From Anaeromyxobacter terrae (GTDB lineage: Bacteria; Myxococcota; Myxococcia; Myxococcales; Anaeromyxobacteraceae): 52,463 nucleotides of DNA. Position 1 is the first letter of the stretch. Each line of letters opens with the position of its first letter. The DNA is taken from assembly GCF_022690685.1 (NCBI RefSeq), contig NZ_JALCYY010000040.1, positions 1 to 52,463 of the forward strand, given 5' to 3'. The position numbers and the translations under genes were made by a program. Shown here piece by piece: positions 26,428-34,830 of this stretch. Under the pieces are notes generated by a model that searched no databases, was not told the DNA's origin, and was given only the letters and a program-made list of their open reading frames with translations.

Positions 26428-26748
26428 ATGACCAGCGCCTCCGACCCCATCATCGAGATCGAGCCCCGCGCCCGCGAGACGCTCCTCGCCCTCGCGGGCA
26501 CGGGCGAGCATGCCCAGTACGTCCGGATCCACGTCGGGCGTGGCTGAGGGGGCGTGAGCTTCAACCTGTCTCTGGACGAGACGGCCGACCCGCAGCGCGA
26601 CGTGGTGATCGAGGAGGCCGGGATCCGCTTCCTGGCGGAGGCGCGCCAGCGGGATCTCGTGAACGGGCTCCGCATCGAGGTCCAGCGCGTCTTCGGGCGC
26701 GAGGGGCTCGTCGCCTACAGCCCCCGGCTGGAGCCGGGCGGCTGCTGA
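26428..26748 (+). CDS. HesB/IscA-like selenoprotein (UGA = Sec at codon 40)
   Basis: Read with TGA at 26545-26547 as selenocysteine, the frame gives 106 residues from ATG 26428. The sequence YVRIHVGRG-U-GGVSFNLSLDE aligns with the A-type iron-sulfur carrier motif around the first conserved Cys (LRLGVRTSGC-SGMAYVLEF in E. coli IscA), so Sec replaces that Cys. Downstream DVVIEEAGIRFLAEARQR fits the IscA DIVFEDKGVKVVVDGKS region. The C-terminal CGC pair is reduced to a single Cys106 (PGGC). A bacterial SECIS-like hairpin lies 18 bases after the UGA. HesB-like proteins are a reported bacterial selenoprotein family. A simple reading would split this into two ORFs of 39 and about 64 codons. Likely role: redox or Fe-S/metal binding; not shown for this member. 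Confidence 0.85.
26566..26584 (+). promoter_or_regulatory. bacterial SECIS-like hairpin
   Basis: Stem CTGTCTC / GAGACGG (7 bp with one G-U pair), apical loop TGGAC. The first loop G (26574) is 27 bases after the UGA at 26545-26547. A 16-37 base spacing and a G in the first two loop positions are the published features of bacterial SECIS elements, which recruit SelB with Sec-tRNA. Confidence 0.8.
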
Positions 26749-26765
26749 AGCCGGCTGCTGAAGCC
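26740..26765 (+). repeat. 13-bp tandem duplication over the selenoprotein stop codon
   Basis: GGCTGCTGAAGCC occurs twice without a gap (26740-26752 and 26753-26765). The first copy holds the final Gly-Cys codons and the stop. The second also supplies the start of the downstream hairpin stem. Confidence 0.9.
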
Positions 26766-26790
26766 CCGCCCGCCGCCGCGCTGGGGCTTC
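26760..26790 (+). terminator. hairpin after selenoprotein gene
   Basis: Perfect 8-bp stem GAAGCCCC / GGGGCTTC with a 15-base loop, 11 bases after the stop at 26748. Followed by TCACG, so there is no strong T-tract. Confidence 0.45.
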
Positions 26791-26848
26791 TCACGCGGCG
26801 ACGATGGGGCGGACGCTCGCCTCCTACCGAGGTCCGCGGGACCCGCGA

Positions 26849-26878
26849 TTGACAACGACCCAGCCTCGGCAGCATAAG
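26849..26878 (+). promoter_or_regulatory. sigma70-like promoter for the 117-residue hypothetical gene
   Basis: Consensus -35 TTGACA (26849-26854), 18-base spacer, -10-like CATAAG (26873-26878). Transcription would begin within a few bases of the ATG at 26888, giving a leaderless or nearly leaderless mRNA. Confidence 0.55.
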
Positions 26879-26887
26879 TTCCCGCCG

Positions 26888-27241
26888 ATGCTGGGTAAAC
26901 GCAACGAACCGAAACGATGGCCCCGCGGGCAGAAGTTCACGCTCTCCGCGGAGGGCGCTGACGTCGAGGCGGCCTACCGGAACGTCGTCGCGGAGTCGCG
27001 CGCGAGCGGCCGCGCCGCCCTCGACGCCGCGCTCGCCGCGTGGGCCGGGCCGCACCGCGTGACGCCTGCGGACGGGATCGTGCTCGCGGAGCTCCGCGGC
27101 AAGCGGCTCGGGGTCCCGGATCTCGTCCGGGAGCTCGAGGCCGCGGGCATCGCCGCCGACGAGGTGCGCGCCTCGCTCGAGCGGCTCGTCGCAGCCGGCG
27201 TGGTGGCCCCGATCCCGCTCGCGTCCCAGCTCGGGAACTGA
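26888..27241 (+). CDS. hypothetical protein, possible winged-helix fold
   Basis: 117 residues from ATG 26888; no SD, but a good promoter ends just upstream. The N-terminus is basic (MLGKRNEPKRWPRGQKF). The remainder looks alpha-helical with a late segment VPDLVRELEAAGIAADEVRASLERLVAAGVV that reads like the recognition part of a winged helix or ArsR/MarR-type small domain. No family recognised. It converges on the ArfB-like gene, 21 bases away. Confidence 0.6.
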   Translation: MLGKRNEPKRWPRGQKFTLSAEGADVEAAYRNVVAESRASGRAALDAALAAWAGPHRVTPADGIVLAELRGKRLGVPDLVRELEAAGIAADEVRASLERLVAAGVVAPIPLASQLGN

Positions 27242-27262
27242 CGCGGGGTCGTCTGGCGGGCG

Positions 27263-27631
27263 TTAGTCCCACCCTCTCCGCGTCGCCTTCCGCTCCCCGC
27301 GCCGCTTCTTCTCGGTGATGCGCCGCTCCTTCGAGCCGCGCGTGGGCTTCGTCGGCCGGCGCGGCTTGGGCCGGTGAGCGAGCGCGCCGAGCCGGTCGCG
27401 CAGGCGCGCGAGCGCGGCCTCGCGGTTCTGGAGCTGGCTGCGCCGCTCCGTCGCGGTGACCGTCACGCCGGTGGGACCGTGGACGAGCCGCACGGCGCTC
27501 TCCGTCTTGTTGCGGTGCTGACCGCCGGGACCGCTGCCCACGAAGAACGACTCCTCGCACTCGGCGAGCAGCGCCGCGTCGGGGAGCGCGAGGGCGCGGC
27601 GGGCGCTGGCGCGGAGCTCGTCGGAAATCAC
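27263..27631 (-). CDS. release-factor-like GGQ peptidyl-tRNA hydrolase (ArfB-like)
   Basis: 122 residues from GTG 27631, fixed by GGAGG 6 bases upstream. The GGQ loop [13 protein letters not shown] (GGQ at 36-38) hydrolyses peptidyl-tRNA. The basic C-terminal tail ([19 protein letters not shown]) is the type that ArfB/YaeJ inserts in the empty mRNA channel of stalled ribosomes. No codon-recognition domain, so it is not RF1/RF2. Likely role: rescue of non-stop ribosomes. The N-terminal 30 residues differ from E. coli ArfB, so a related short RF-like subgroup is possible. Confidence 0.85.
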   Translation of the reverse strand: MISDELRASARRALALPDAALLAECEESFFVGSGPGGQHRNKTESAVRLVHGPTGVTVTATERRSQLQNREAALARLRDRLGALAHRPKPRRPTKPTRGSKERRITEKKRRGERKATRRGWD

Positions 27632-27798
27632 GCGGTCCTCCGGTTCGGTCGGGCGGAGAGTACGCGCGGTCGGCCCGGAGCGGGAGCCCTCGCGCCGCCG
27701 TCTGCGGCGAGGTGCGCGCGCGCGCCGAGCGCCTCCGTTCGCCGCACCTGTCGGCGAAGGAGCGAGCGAGCGCACGATTGACCGGACGCGGGTCCTCC

Positions 27799-29406
27799 GT
27801 GATCATCCGCCGCACCCTCATGGCGCTCGCCCACCCGCGGAAGGTCGCAATCACCCTCGTCGCCCTCGTCGCGGCGACCGCCGGCCTGATGCTCTACAAG
27901 GTCCGCGCGCTCGGGTACTCGCTCGCGGACGTCCTGCCGGTGCGCCAGTACGAGGTCTCCTACGCGCTGCGGCTCGACGGGCACGGCGGCGACGTGCGCG
28001 TGCGGACCTTCCTCCCGGCGAGCGACGCGCGGCAGACGATCTCCGACGAGCGGACCGAGTCCACGGGGTTCCACCTGTCGCAGGTCCTCGACGGCCCGAA
28101 CCGGGTCGCGACCTGGGTCGGCGCGCAGGTGCCGGACGGGGCCGCGATCCGGCACACCGTCAAGATCGTGCCGCGGCGGGTCTCGTACACGATCCCCGCC
28201 GATCTCCCCGTCCCCACCTCCTACCCGGCCTCGACGGCGGCGGCGCTCCGCCCGGAGAAGGAGATCCAGGTGGACGCGCCGGAGATCGCGGACACCCTCG
28301 CGCGCATCGGCGCGGACCGCGGGCCGGTCATGGAGCGGCTGCGGCGGATCCACGACTTCGCCCACGGGCTCACGTCCCGGCCGTTCAAGGGGACCACCGA
28401 CGCGCTCACCGCGCTGCGCCTGGGCGAGGCGAGCTGCAACGGCAAGAGCCGCCTCTTCGTCGCGCTCGCGCGCGCCACGGGCATCCCGGCGCGCCTGGTC
28501 GGCGGGCTCATCCTGGAGCCCGGCTCGAAGCGCACCTCGCACCAGTGGGTCGAGGCGTACGTCTCCGGCCACTGGATCCCGTTCTGCCCGACGAACGATC
28601 ACTTCGCCGAGCTGCCGGAGCGCTACCTCACGCTCTACTACGGCGACGAGGTCCTGTTCCGGCACACCTCGGACGTGAACTTCGACTACCGGTTCGAGAT
28701 CCGCACGCAGCTCGTCCCGTCGCCGCGCGCGAAGGCGTCCTTCACCTTCCTCGACGTGTGGGGCCTGTTCGATCGCCTGAAGCTGCCGTTCAGCCTGCTC
28801 CGGACGATCCTCATGCTCCCCATCGGCGCGCTCCTCACCGTGCTCTTCCGGAACGTCGTCGGCATGCCGACCTACGGCACGTTCCTGCCTGCGCTGCTCG
28901 CCGCCGCGGCGGGCGAGACCGGCGCCGGCTTCGGCGCGCTCGCGGTGCTCATCGTCGTCGCCGCGGTCGCGACCGCGCGCTGGGCCGTGGCGCGGCTCGA
29001 GCTCCTCCACTCGCCCACCCTCGCGATCCTCCTCTGCGCAGTGGTCGTCACGCTCGTCGGCACCTCGATGCTCGCGGATCGGCTCGGCATCGCCGGGCTC
29101 ACGCACGTCACGATGTTCCCGATCGCGGTGCTCGCCATCTGCGCGGAGCGCTTCTACCTGTCGCTCACCGAGCACGGGCCGCGCGCGGCGGGGAAGGAGC
29201 TCGTGGGCACGCTCGTCGTGATGCTCGCCTGCTACGTGGTGATGAACTCGCTCGCGCTGCAGGTGCTCGTCATCGGGTTCCCGGAGGTGCTCCTGCTCGC
29301 CGTCGCGGCGAACGTCTACCTCGGGCGCTGGGTGGGGATGCGGCTCAGCGAGTACCGGAGGTTCCGCGGGCTGCTCGGGGCCGGAGCGCCGGGGGGCGCC
29401 CCGTGA
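27799..29406 (+). CDS. transglutaminase-like domain fused to 7 membrane helices
   Basis: 535 residues from GTG 27799; ATG 27820 is an alternative. One N-terminal membrane anchor (about 16-34), a periplasmic transglutaminase-like domain (about 165-285), and a C-terminal block of about seven hydrophobic segments (about 330-510). This matches the known 'inactive transglutaminase fused to 7 TM helices' family, which occurs beside ATP-grasp ligases. The domain keeps Cys213 (ASCNGKS) and His248 (TSHQW), but the usual Asp of W-x-x-x-D-P-T is Cys263 (HWIPFCPT). It is the first gene of a five-gene operon, and its stop overlaps the next start (GTGA). Proposed in the literature to work with the ligase in peptide modification; not shown here. 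Confidence 0.85.
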   Translation: MIIRRTLMALAHPRKVAITLVALVAATAGLMLYKVRALGYSLADVLPVRQYEVSYALRLDGHGGDVRVRTFLPASDARQTISDERTESTGFHLSQVLDGPNRVATWVGAQVPDGAAIRHTVKIVPRRVSYTIPADLPVPTSYPASTAAALRPEKEIQVDAPEIADTLARIGADRGPVMERLRRIHDFAHGLTSRPFKGTTDALTALRLGEASCNGKSRLFVALARATGIPARLVGGLILEPGSKRTSHQWVEAYVSGHWIPFCPTNDHFAELPERYLTLYYGDEVLFRHTSDVNFDYRFEIRTQLVPSPRAKASFTFLDVWGLFDRLKLPFSLLRTILMLPIGALLTVLFRNVVGMPTYGTFLPALLAAAAGETGAGFGALAVLIVVAAVATARWAVARLELLHSPTLAILLCAVVVTLVGTSMLADRLGIAGLTHVTMFPIAVLAICAERFYLSLTEHGPRAAGKELVGTLVVMLACYVVMNSLALQVLVIGFPEVLLLAVAANVYLGRWVGMRLSEYRRFRGLLGAGAPGGAP

Positions 29407-30356
29407 GCCTCCTCGCCGCCGCGCGCGATCGCATCCGTGCGCTCCTCGCCCGCCGCGAGGCGGTGTACGGCATCAACCGCCGCAACCTCGTCCTCGTCTA
29501 CCCGAACAACGACCGGCGCGACTACCCGCTCGCCGACGACAAGCTCCTCGCGAAGGAGCGCTTCGCCGCGGCGGGGGTGCCGGTGCCGGAGACGCTCGCG
29601 GTGTGCGACGGGCTCTTCGCGGTGCCCGGCGTCGTGGAGGCGCTGCGCGGGAGGTCGCGCTTCGTCGTGAAGCCGGCGAACGGCTCGGGCGGCGGCGGGA
29701 TCCTCGTCGCCGGCGAGTGGCTCCCCGACGCCGGCGGCTGGCGCCGCGCGGGCGGCGCGCTCCTCACCCCGCGCGAGCTTGCGCGCCACCTCGCCGACGT
29801 GGTCTTCGGGGTCCACTCGAACCAGCTCGAGGACCGGGCCTTCGTCGAGGGCCGCGTCGAGCCGCACGCGCTGTTCGCCGCGCTGTGGGCGGACGGGCTC
29901 TGCGACGTGCGCGTCATCACGCTGCGCGGCGAGCCGGTGCTCTCGATGATCCGCGTGCCCACCGCCGAGTCGGGCGGGCGCGCGAACCTGCACCAGGGGG
30001 GCCTCGGCATCGCGGTGGATCTCGCTACCGGGCACACCTCCCGCGCGCTCCACCACGGCCGCGCCGTGGAGCGTCACCCGGAGTCCGGGGCGCCCTTGCT
30101 CGGGCTCGCCCTGCCCCGCTGGCCGGAGATCCTCGAGGTCGCGCGCCGGGCCGCGCGAGCGGTGCCGCTCGGCTACCTCGGCGTGGACGTGGTGGTCGAC
30201 CGCGAGCGCGGCCCGCTCGTCCTCGAGATCAACGCCCGCCCCGGGCTCGAGATCCAGAACGTCACCGGCCGGGCGCTCGGGGACGCGCTCGCGGCGCTCG
30301 CGGACGCGCCGAGCGGGCTCCCCGAGCCGCGCGCCGCAGGCGGGAGCGCCGCATGA
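29403..30356 (+). CDS. ATP-grasp alpha-L-glutamate ligase-like protein
   Basis: 317 residues from GTG 29403. ATP-grasp fold related to RimK: ATP-binding Lys90 with glycine loop (FVVKPANGSGGGGI, 87-100), DVRVITLRGEPVLSMIRVP, and the magnesium-binding LEINARPGLEIQN with Glu275 and Asn277. The family forms amide bonds between an acyl-phosphate-activated acid (often glutamate) and an amine. No signal or membrane segment, so cytoplasmic. It is coupled to the 7TM transglutaminase gene upstream and to the TPR gene downstream (ATGA overlap). Substrate unknown. Confidence 0.88.
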   Translation: MSLLAAARDRIRALLARREAVYGINRRNLVLVYPNNDRRDYPLADDKLLAKERFAAAGVPVPETLAVCDGLFAVPGVVEALRGRSRFVVKPANGSGGGGILVAGEWLPDAGGWRRAGGALLTPRELARHLADVVFGVHSNQLEDRAFVEGRVEPHALFAALWADGLCDVRVITLRGEPVLSMIRVPTAESGGRANLHQGGLGIAVDLATGHTSRALHHGRAVERHPESGAPLLGLALPRWPEILEVARRAARAVPLGYLGVDVVVDRERGPLVLEINARPGLEIQNVTGRALGDALAALADAPSGLPEPRAAGGSAA

Positions 30357-32287
30357 ACCGCCTCGTCCTCGATCGTCTCTGGCCCATGCTGGTGTTCCTC
30401 GGCGCGCTGCTCGCCGGCGCGCTCGCGCTCGAGAGCTTCGCGGCGCGGCGCGGCAACGACGCGCTCGTCATCTCCATCGCGGGGGACGAGGAGGCGCTGG
30501 GCGACGACGGCGACGCGCCCGCCCCCGCGAGCGCCGGGGACGACGCGCCCGTCTCGGACGCGCACGCGCGCGCGCGGCGCGCCGCGCGCCGCGGAGAGCA
30601 GGCGGAGGCGCTGAAGCTCTACGAGGCCGCGCTCGCGGCGAGCCCGGGCGCCGCCGCGGTCGAGGAGGAGCTCGGCGCGGTGCTCCTCGCGGCGGGCGAC
30701 CCGGCGAAGGCGCTCCCGCACCTGGTGCGCGCGGAGCAGCTCGGGCCCGGGCCGCAGCGCGCGCTCCACGTCGGGCTCGCCCGCGCGCGCCTCGACGACC
30801 TGGACGGCGCCGAGCGCGATCTCCGTCGCTCCCTCGCGCAGCGGCCCACGGGCTACGCGCGCGTCGCGCTCGGGAACCTGCTGCGACGGCGCGGCGATCC
30901 CGCCGGCGCCATCGCGATCCTCGAGCCCGCCGCGGCGTCCGGCTCGAACGAGGACCGCGCTCGCGCCCTCGTCGCGCTCGGCGCGGCGGAGCTCGCGGCC
31001 GGACGGCGCGAGAGCGCGGAGCGGCGCTTCTCGAAGGCCGTCGAGTACGCGCCCGCGCGCGCCGAGATCCTGCTCGGCACCGCGCGCGCCTGGCTCGGCA
31101 CCAGCTCCGCCCAGGACGCTCACCGCGCCGTGCAGGTGCTCCTCCGCGCCGCCGAGGTGGCGCCGGACCTCGCCGCGGTGTACGCGCTGCTCGGGCGCGC
31201 GCACGAGCGGGCCGACGAGACGCCCGCGGCGCTCGAGGCGTACGACCGCGCGCTCCGGCTCGACCCCTCCCAGCGGTACGCGCGCCGGCGCCTGCTGCGC
31301 CTCGCGCTCCAGGCCCGTGACTTCGCCCGCGCGCGCCACGAGGCGGACCGGCTCGTCGCCGACGCGCCGCAGGAGCCGGAGCACCAGTTCCTCGTCGCGC
31401 TCGTCGCCGATCGCGACGGCCGCGACGACGACGCGCGCCGGGCCTACCGCAAGGCGATCGAGGTCGCGAAGGGCGACTACCCCGAGGCCTACCTGAACCT
31501 GGGGGTGCTCGAGAAGCGCGCGGGCGACGCGGCCGCCGCGCGCGCCGCCTACGGCGAGGCCCTGCGCCTGCGCCCCGCGTACGGCGCCGCCTGGGTGAAC
31601 CTCGGCAAGCTGGAGGAGGCGGGCGGCGATCGCGCCGCGGCCGAGGCCGCGTACCGCAAGGCGATCGCCCTCGACGAGAAGTACGCGGCGGCGTGGCTCG
31701 CGCTCGGGCAGCTCCAGTCGGAGGCGGGGAGCTACGACGACGCGCGGGCCTCGCTCGGGCGCGCGCTCGCGGCGCGCCCGGGGTACGACGCCGCGCAGCT
31801 CTCCCTCGGCGTCGCCGCGGTGCGCGCCGGAAGGCCCGACGAGGCGATCGCCGCGTATCAGGCGGTGCTCGCCCGCTCGCCGCGGAGCGTCTCGGCCTGG
31901 TACGACCTCGCGCTCGTGCTCCAGGAGGTCTCCCGGCGCGACGAGGCGCGCGACGCCCTCGCCCACGCGCTCGCGATCGACCCCGGCCACGCGCCCTCCC
32001 AGCGCGCGCTCGCCGAGCTCCACCTCGACGCCGGCCGGACGGCGGACGCGCGGAAGGCCTTCGAGGAGCTCCTCGACCTCGTCCCCGGCGACGTCGAGGC
32101 GCGCGCGGCGCTCGCGGAGATCGCCGCCCGCGAAGGGAACCGCACCGCCTGCGAGACGGCCGCGCGGCGGCTCCTCGCCGAGGCCCCGAAGGACCCCGCC
32201 GTCCAGGCCCTGCCGTCGCGATGCGCGGGCGCCGCCTCGCACATCCCCACCCCCAGGCCCGTCCCCACCACCGCCGTCGCACCCTAG
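30353..32287 (+). CDS. membrane-anchored TPR protein
   Basis: 644 residues. One N-terminal membrane anchor (about 9-28, LWPMLVFLGALLAGALALES), an acidic linker, then about fifteen TPR units from residue 70 to the end, with typical pairs such as AYLNLGVLEKRAGDAAAARAA and AWVNLGKLEEAGGDRAAAEAA. The ending is Pro-rich. TPR arrays are protein-binding scaffolds; this one most likely faces the periplasm. It starts in the ligase stop codon and is followed after 21 bases by a repeat lipoprotein gene, so it could link the inner-membrane and outer-membrane parts of the same system. Confidence 0.85.
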   Translation: MNRLVLDRLWPMLVFLGALLAGALALESFAARRGNDALVISIAGDEEALGDDGDAPAPASAGDDAPVSDAHARARRAARRGEQAEALKLYEAALAASPGAAAVEEELGAVLLAAGDPAKALPHLVRAEQLGPGPQRALHVGLARARLDDLDGAERDLRRSLAQRPTGYARVALGNLLRRRGDPAGAIAILEPAAASGSNEDRARALVALGAAELAAGRRESAERRFSKAVEYAPARAEILLGTARAWLGTSSAQDAHRAVQVLLRAAEVAPDLAAVYALLGRAHERADETPAALEAYDRALRLDPSQRYARRRLLRLALQARDFARARHEADRLVADAPQEPEHQFLVALVADRDGRDDDARRAYRKAIEVAKGDYPEAYLNLGVLEKRAGDAAAARAAYGEALRLRPAYGAAWVNLGKLEEAGGDRAAAEAAYRKAIALDEKYAAAWLALGQLQSEAGSYDDARASLGRALAARPGYDAAQLSLGVAAVRAGRPDEAIAAYQAVLARSPRSVSAWYDLALVLQEVSRRDEARDALAHALAIDPGHAPSQRALAELHLDAGRTADARKAFEELLDLVPGDVEARAALAEIAAREGNRTACETAARRLLAEAPKDPAVQALPSRCAGAASHIPTPRPVPTTAVAP

Positions 32288-32308
32288 CCTCGCCCGAAGG
32301 AGCTTCAC

Positions 32309-33526
32309 GTGCCCAAGCCTCACCTCGAGATCTCGTCCGGCCTCCTCGGCTGCGCCGTCCTCGCGGCCCTCGCGCTCGCGTGCAGCGGCGGGCAGAAGAG
32401 CCCGAGCGCGCCGGGCGGGGTCCCGATCGATCCCAACCGCCCCGGCGACTCGCTCTTCGCCGAGGGGCTCGCGCTCTACGACGCCGCCAACGCCGCCGCG
32501 AGCGAGGCGCGCACGCTGGCCCCGACCGACGCCGCCGCGAGCGCCGCGAAGGCAGCCCTCGCGCTCCAGGACTACGCGGACGCGCGCGCCAGGTTCGACG
32601 CCCTCCCGGTCCAGTTCCCGACCTCGATCCGGCTCGACAACGCCGCGTACCTCGCCGGTCGCTGCAGCTACGAGCGCGGCACGCTCGGCGGTGATCCCGC
32701 CGAGTTCCAGGACGCGGTGGCGCGCCTCGACGCGATGCTGGCGGCCTTCCCCGCCTCTCCCTTCATCGACAACGCCGCCTACTTCGACGGCCGCGCCCGC
32801 TTCCAGCTCGGGGACTACGCCACGGCGCGCCCGCAGTTCGAGCGGTCGCTCGCGGCGGGCCCGACCGGCACCTACGCGGACAACGCGCAGTACTACCTCG
32901 GCCGCTGCGACTTCGAGCTAGGGCTCGCGCTCGCGGGCGCGGGGGACGGGCTCGGCGCGATCGCGAAGCTCGACCTCGCCGAGGCGGAGCTGCAGGTCGT
33001 TCCGACCACGAGCACGTACTACGACAACGCGCAGTACTACCTCGGGCGGAGCTACCTCGCGGAGCCGGTGAACGCCACGGCCACCTTCACCGGGCTCTCC
33101 ACCGCCGAGGCGGCGGCGCGCAAGGCCAACCTCGAGGCAGCGGTCGCGGCGTTCGAGCGGACGCTGGCGGTGCCTGCGTCGAGCTACGCAGGCTCCGCCC
33201 AGTACTGGCTCGGCCGCGCCCGCTACGCGCACGCGTTCTACTACGCCAGCGCCGGGCTCGACCCCGCGGACCTCGCCGCGGCCGCCGGCGCGTTCCGCGC
33301 CGTCCCGGCGACGAACACCTACGCGGACAACGCGCTCCACTACCTGGCGCGCACCTACGTGAACTCGACCTGGCAGTTCTGCACCACCCCGCGCGCGTCG
33401 GATCCCGCCCCGGCCTCCGCCTGCGCGGCCTACGCGAAGCTCTCCGCCGACTTCCCCTCGAGCACCTACGTCTCGTCGACGGCGACCTACCTCGCCGCCG
33501 CGACCCCGCCGTGCCTCTGCCCGTGA
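32309..33526 (+). CDS. TPR-like repeat lipoprotein
   Basis: 405 residues from GTG 32309 after AAGGAGC. Lipoprotein signal with lipobox LALAC (Cys25). The mature part is built of helical hairpin repeats of about 40-60 residues carrying a shared signature: DNAAYLAGRCSYERG, DNAAYFDGRARFQLG, DNAQYYLGRCDFELG, DNAQYYLGRSYL and DNALHYLARTYV. This is the BamD/YbgF/AlgK-like style of tetratricopeptide lipoprotein. It should sit on the inner face of the outer membrane. The next gene, 14 bases on, is an outer-membrane barrel, a pairing known from polymer secretion systems (AlgK with AlgE). Confidence 0.8.
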   Translation: MPKPHLEISSGLLGCAVLAALALACSGGQKSPSAPGGVPIDPNRPGDSLFAEGLALYDAANAAASEARTLAPTDAAASAAKAALALQDYADARARFDALPVQFPTSIRLDNAAYLAGRCSYERGTLGGDPAEFQDAVARLDAMLAAFPASPFIDNAAYFDGRARFQLGDYATARPQFERSLAAGPTGTYADNAQYYLGRCDFELGLALAGAGDGLGAIAKLDLAEAELQVVPTTSTYYDNAQYYLGRSYLAEPVNATATFTGLSTAEAAARKANLEAAVAAFERTLAVPASSYAGSAQYWLGRARYAHAFYYASAGLDPADLAAAAGAFRAVPATNTYADNALHYLARTYVNSTWQFCTTPRASDPAPASACAAYAKLSADFPSSTYVSSTATYLAAATPPCLCP

Positions 33527-33540
33527 CAAGGAACCCCGCG

Positions 33541-34734
33541 ATGATCCGCGCCCTCGCCGCCCTCTCCGCCCTCGCCCTCCTCGTCGCCGCGCCCCCCGCC
33601 GCGGCCGCCGACGCCGCGCCGCAGTGGACCCTCGACGCGCGCGCCGGCGTGTACGCGGGCGCCTTCGACGGCTACGGCGTCCGGCGCGACTCGGGCGCGC
33701 TCGCCCTCGCCGAGGGGGCCCTCACGCCCGAGCTCCGGAGCGGCGCCTTCCAGCTCGCCCTGCCCGTCCGCTTCGCGCACCGGCAGACCTTCGGCGCGAC
33801 GCTGTCCGAGACCACCGGCTCGGTGGGCGTCGAGCCCGAGTACCGGGTCCTGAAGCGGCTCAGGCTCGGGGCGGAGGCGTCGATCGGGGGCGCGTATCGG
33901 CCCGGCTGGGAGGACCTGTACCAGCGCGACGCGCTCGGCAACATGCCCGGCACCGACCGCTACGGGTACCTCACCTGGCGCGCCGGGGTGAACCTCTACG
34001 CGACCCCCGTGGCGCACCAGCACCTCCGGCTCAAGTACCGCTACGTCTCGTACTCCTACGCCCAGGACCCCAACTTCGATCCCGCCGTGCCGATGCACCT
34101 CACCCCGCGCGACAACGGCCAGCATCAGCTCGAGGCCTCGTGGCGGATCCTGGGCGAGCGCTACGCGACGGCGTTCCGGGTGGACTACGTCCACCGTCAG
34201 GACTTCACGCTCCTCGCGCGAGACGCGCGCACCGGCGCCACGAGCGGGAACCCGGAGCAGGAGCTCGACACGGTCGAGCCGTCGGTGGAGGTCGAGCTCT
34301 CCAGGCTCGGCGGCGCGGTCGACGTGTCGCTCCGCTACGGGTACGAGGTCCAGCGCGACGCGTTCCAGGGCTACTACTCCTACCAGGGGCAGCACCCGCG
34401 CCTCCTCGTGAAGTCCCCGCTCACCGAGCGGCTCGAGGCCCAGCTCCGCGCCGAGGCGTGGCTGCGGGGGTACGGGCCGGACTCGAAGGCGAACACGTCG
34501 GACGGGGCGCGGCTCTACGACCGCCGGCTCGCGCTCGGCGGCGAGCTGCGCTACGCGCTCGCGGGCGGCCTCGCGCTGCGCGCCGAGGCCGAGTGGGTGA
34601 CGCGCGACACGAACTACCCGGACTACGTCCCCGGCGTCTATCCGGCCGGCCGCTTCTACGACATCCGCTGGAGCTACGACAACGTGCGCGCCATCGCCGG
34701 CCTCGAGTGGCGCATGCCGCGCGCGAGCCGCTGA
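33541..34734 (+). CDS. outer-membrane beta-barrel protein
   Basis: 397 residues from ATG 33541, preferred over the upstream in-frame ATG at 33511 because a Sec signal peptide starts here (RALAALSALALLVAAPPAAAA). The mature chain is alternating beta sequence dense in Tyr, Arg and Gly (LRLKYRYVSYSYAQDPNF, VDVSLRYGYEVQRDAFQ) and ends AIAGLEWRMPRASR. Perhaps 14-18 strands. It is the last gene of the five-gene operon and is followed by a hairpin. Likely a porin-like channel or secretion outlet for the operon; family not recognised. Confidence 0.75.
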   Translation: MIRALAALSALALLVAAPPAAAADAAPQWTLDARAGVYAGAFDGYGVRRDSGALALAEGALTPELRSGAFQLALPVRFAHRQTFGATLSETTGSVGVEPEYRVLKRLRLGAEASIGGAYRPGWEDLYQRDALGNMPGTDRYGYLTWRAGVNLYATPVAHQHLRLKYRYVSYSYAQDPNFDPAVPMHLTPRDNGQHQLEASWRILGERYATAFRVDYVHRQDFTLLARDARTGATSGNPEQELDTVEPSVEVELSRLGGAVDVSLRYGYEVQRDAFQGYYSYQGQHPRLLVKSPLTERLEAQLRAEAWLRGYGPDSKANTSDGARLYDRRLALGGELRYALAGGLALRAEAEWVTRDTNYPDYVPGVYPAGRFYDIRWSYDNVRAIAGLEWRMPRASR

Positions 34735-34761
34735 GGGTCGCAGAGGGGGCGCCGGGGCCCA

Positions 34762-34800
34762 GGTGCCACCGCGGCCGGCCTCGCCGCGCGCGGTGGCGCC
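34762..34800 (+). terminator. hairpin at the end of the five-gene operon
   Basis: 12-bp stem GGTGCCACCGCG / CGCGGTGGCGCC (one G-T pair) with a 15-base loop, 27 bases after the barrel stop. No T-tract follows. Confidence 0.5.
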
Positions 34801-34830
34801 CGGGCGGCGCGGTTCGGTTAGGCTACGCGG

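Noticed and set aside
26545-26553. Frameshift or nonsense mutation explaining the broken HesB-like gene
   Set aside because: The frame is the same on both sides of the TGA, the TGA replaces a functional Cys, and a SECIS-like hairpin follows at the right distance. Recoding explains all three.
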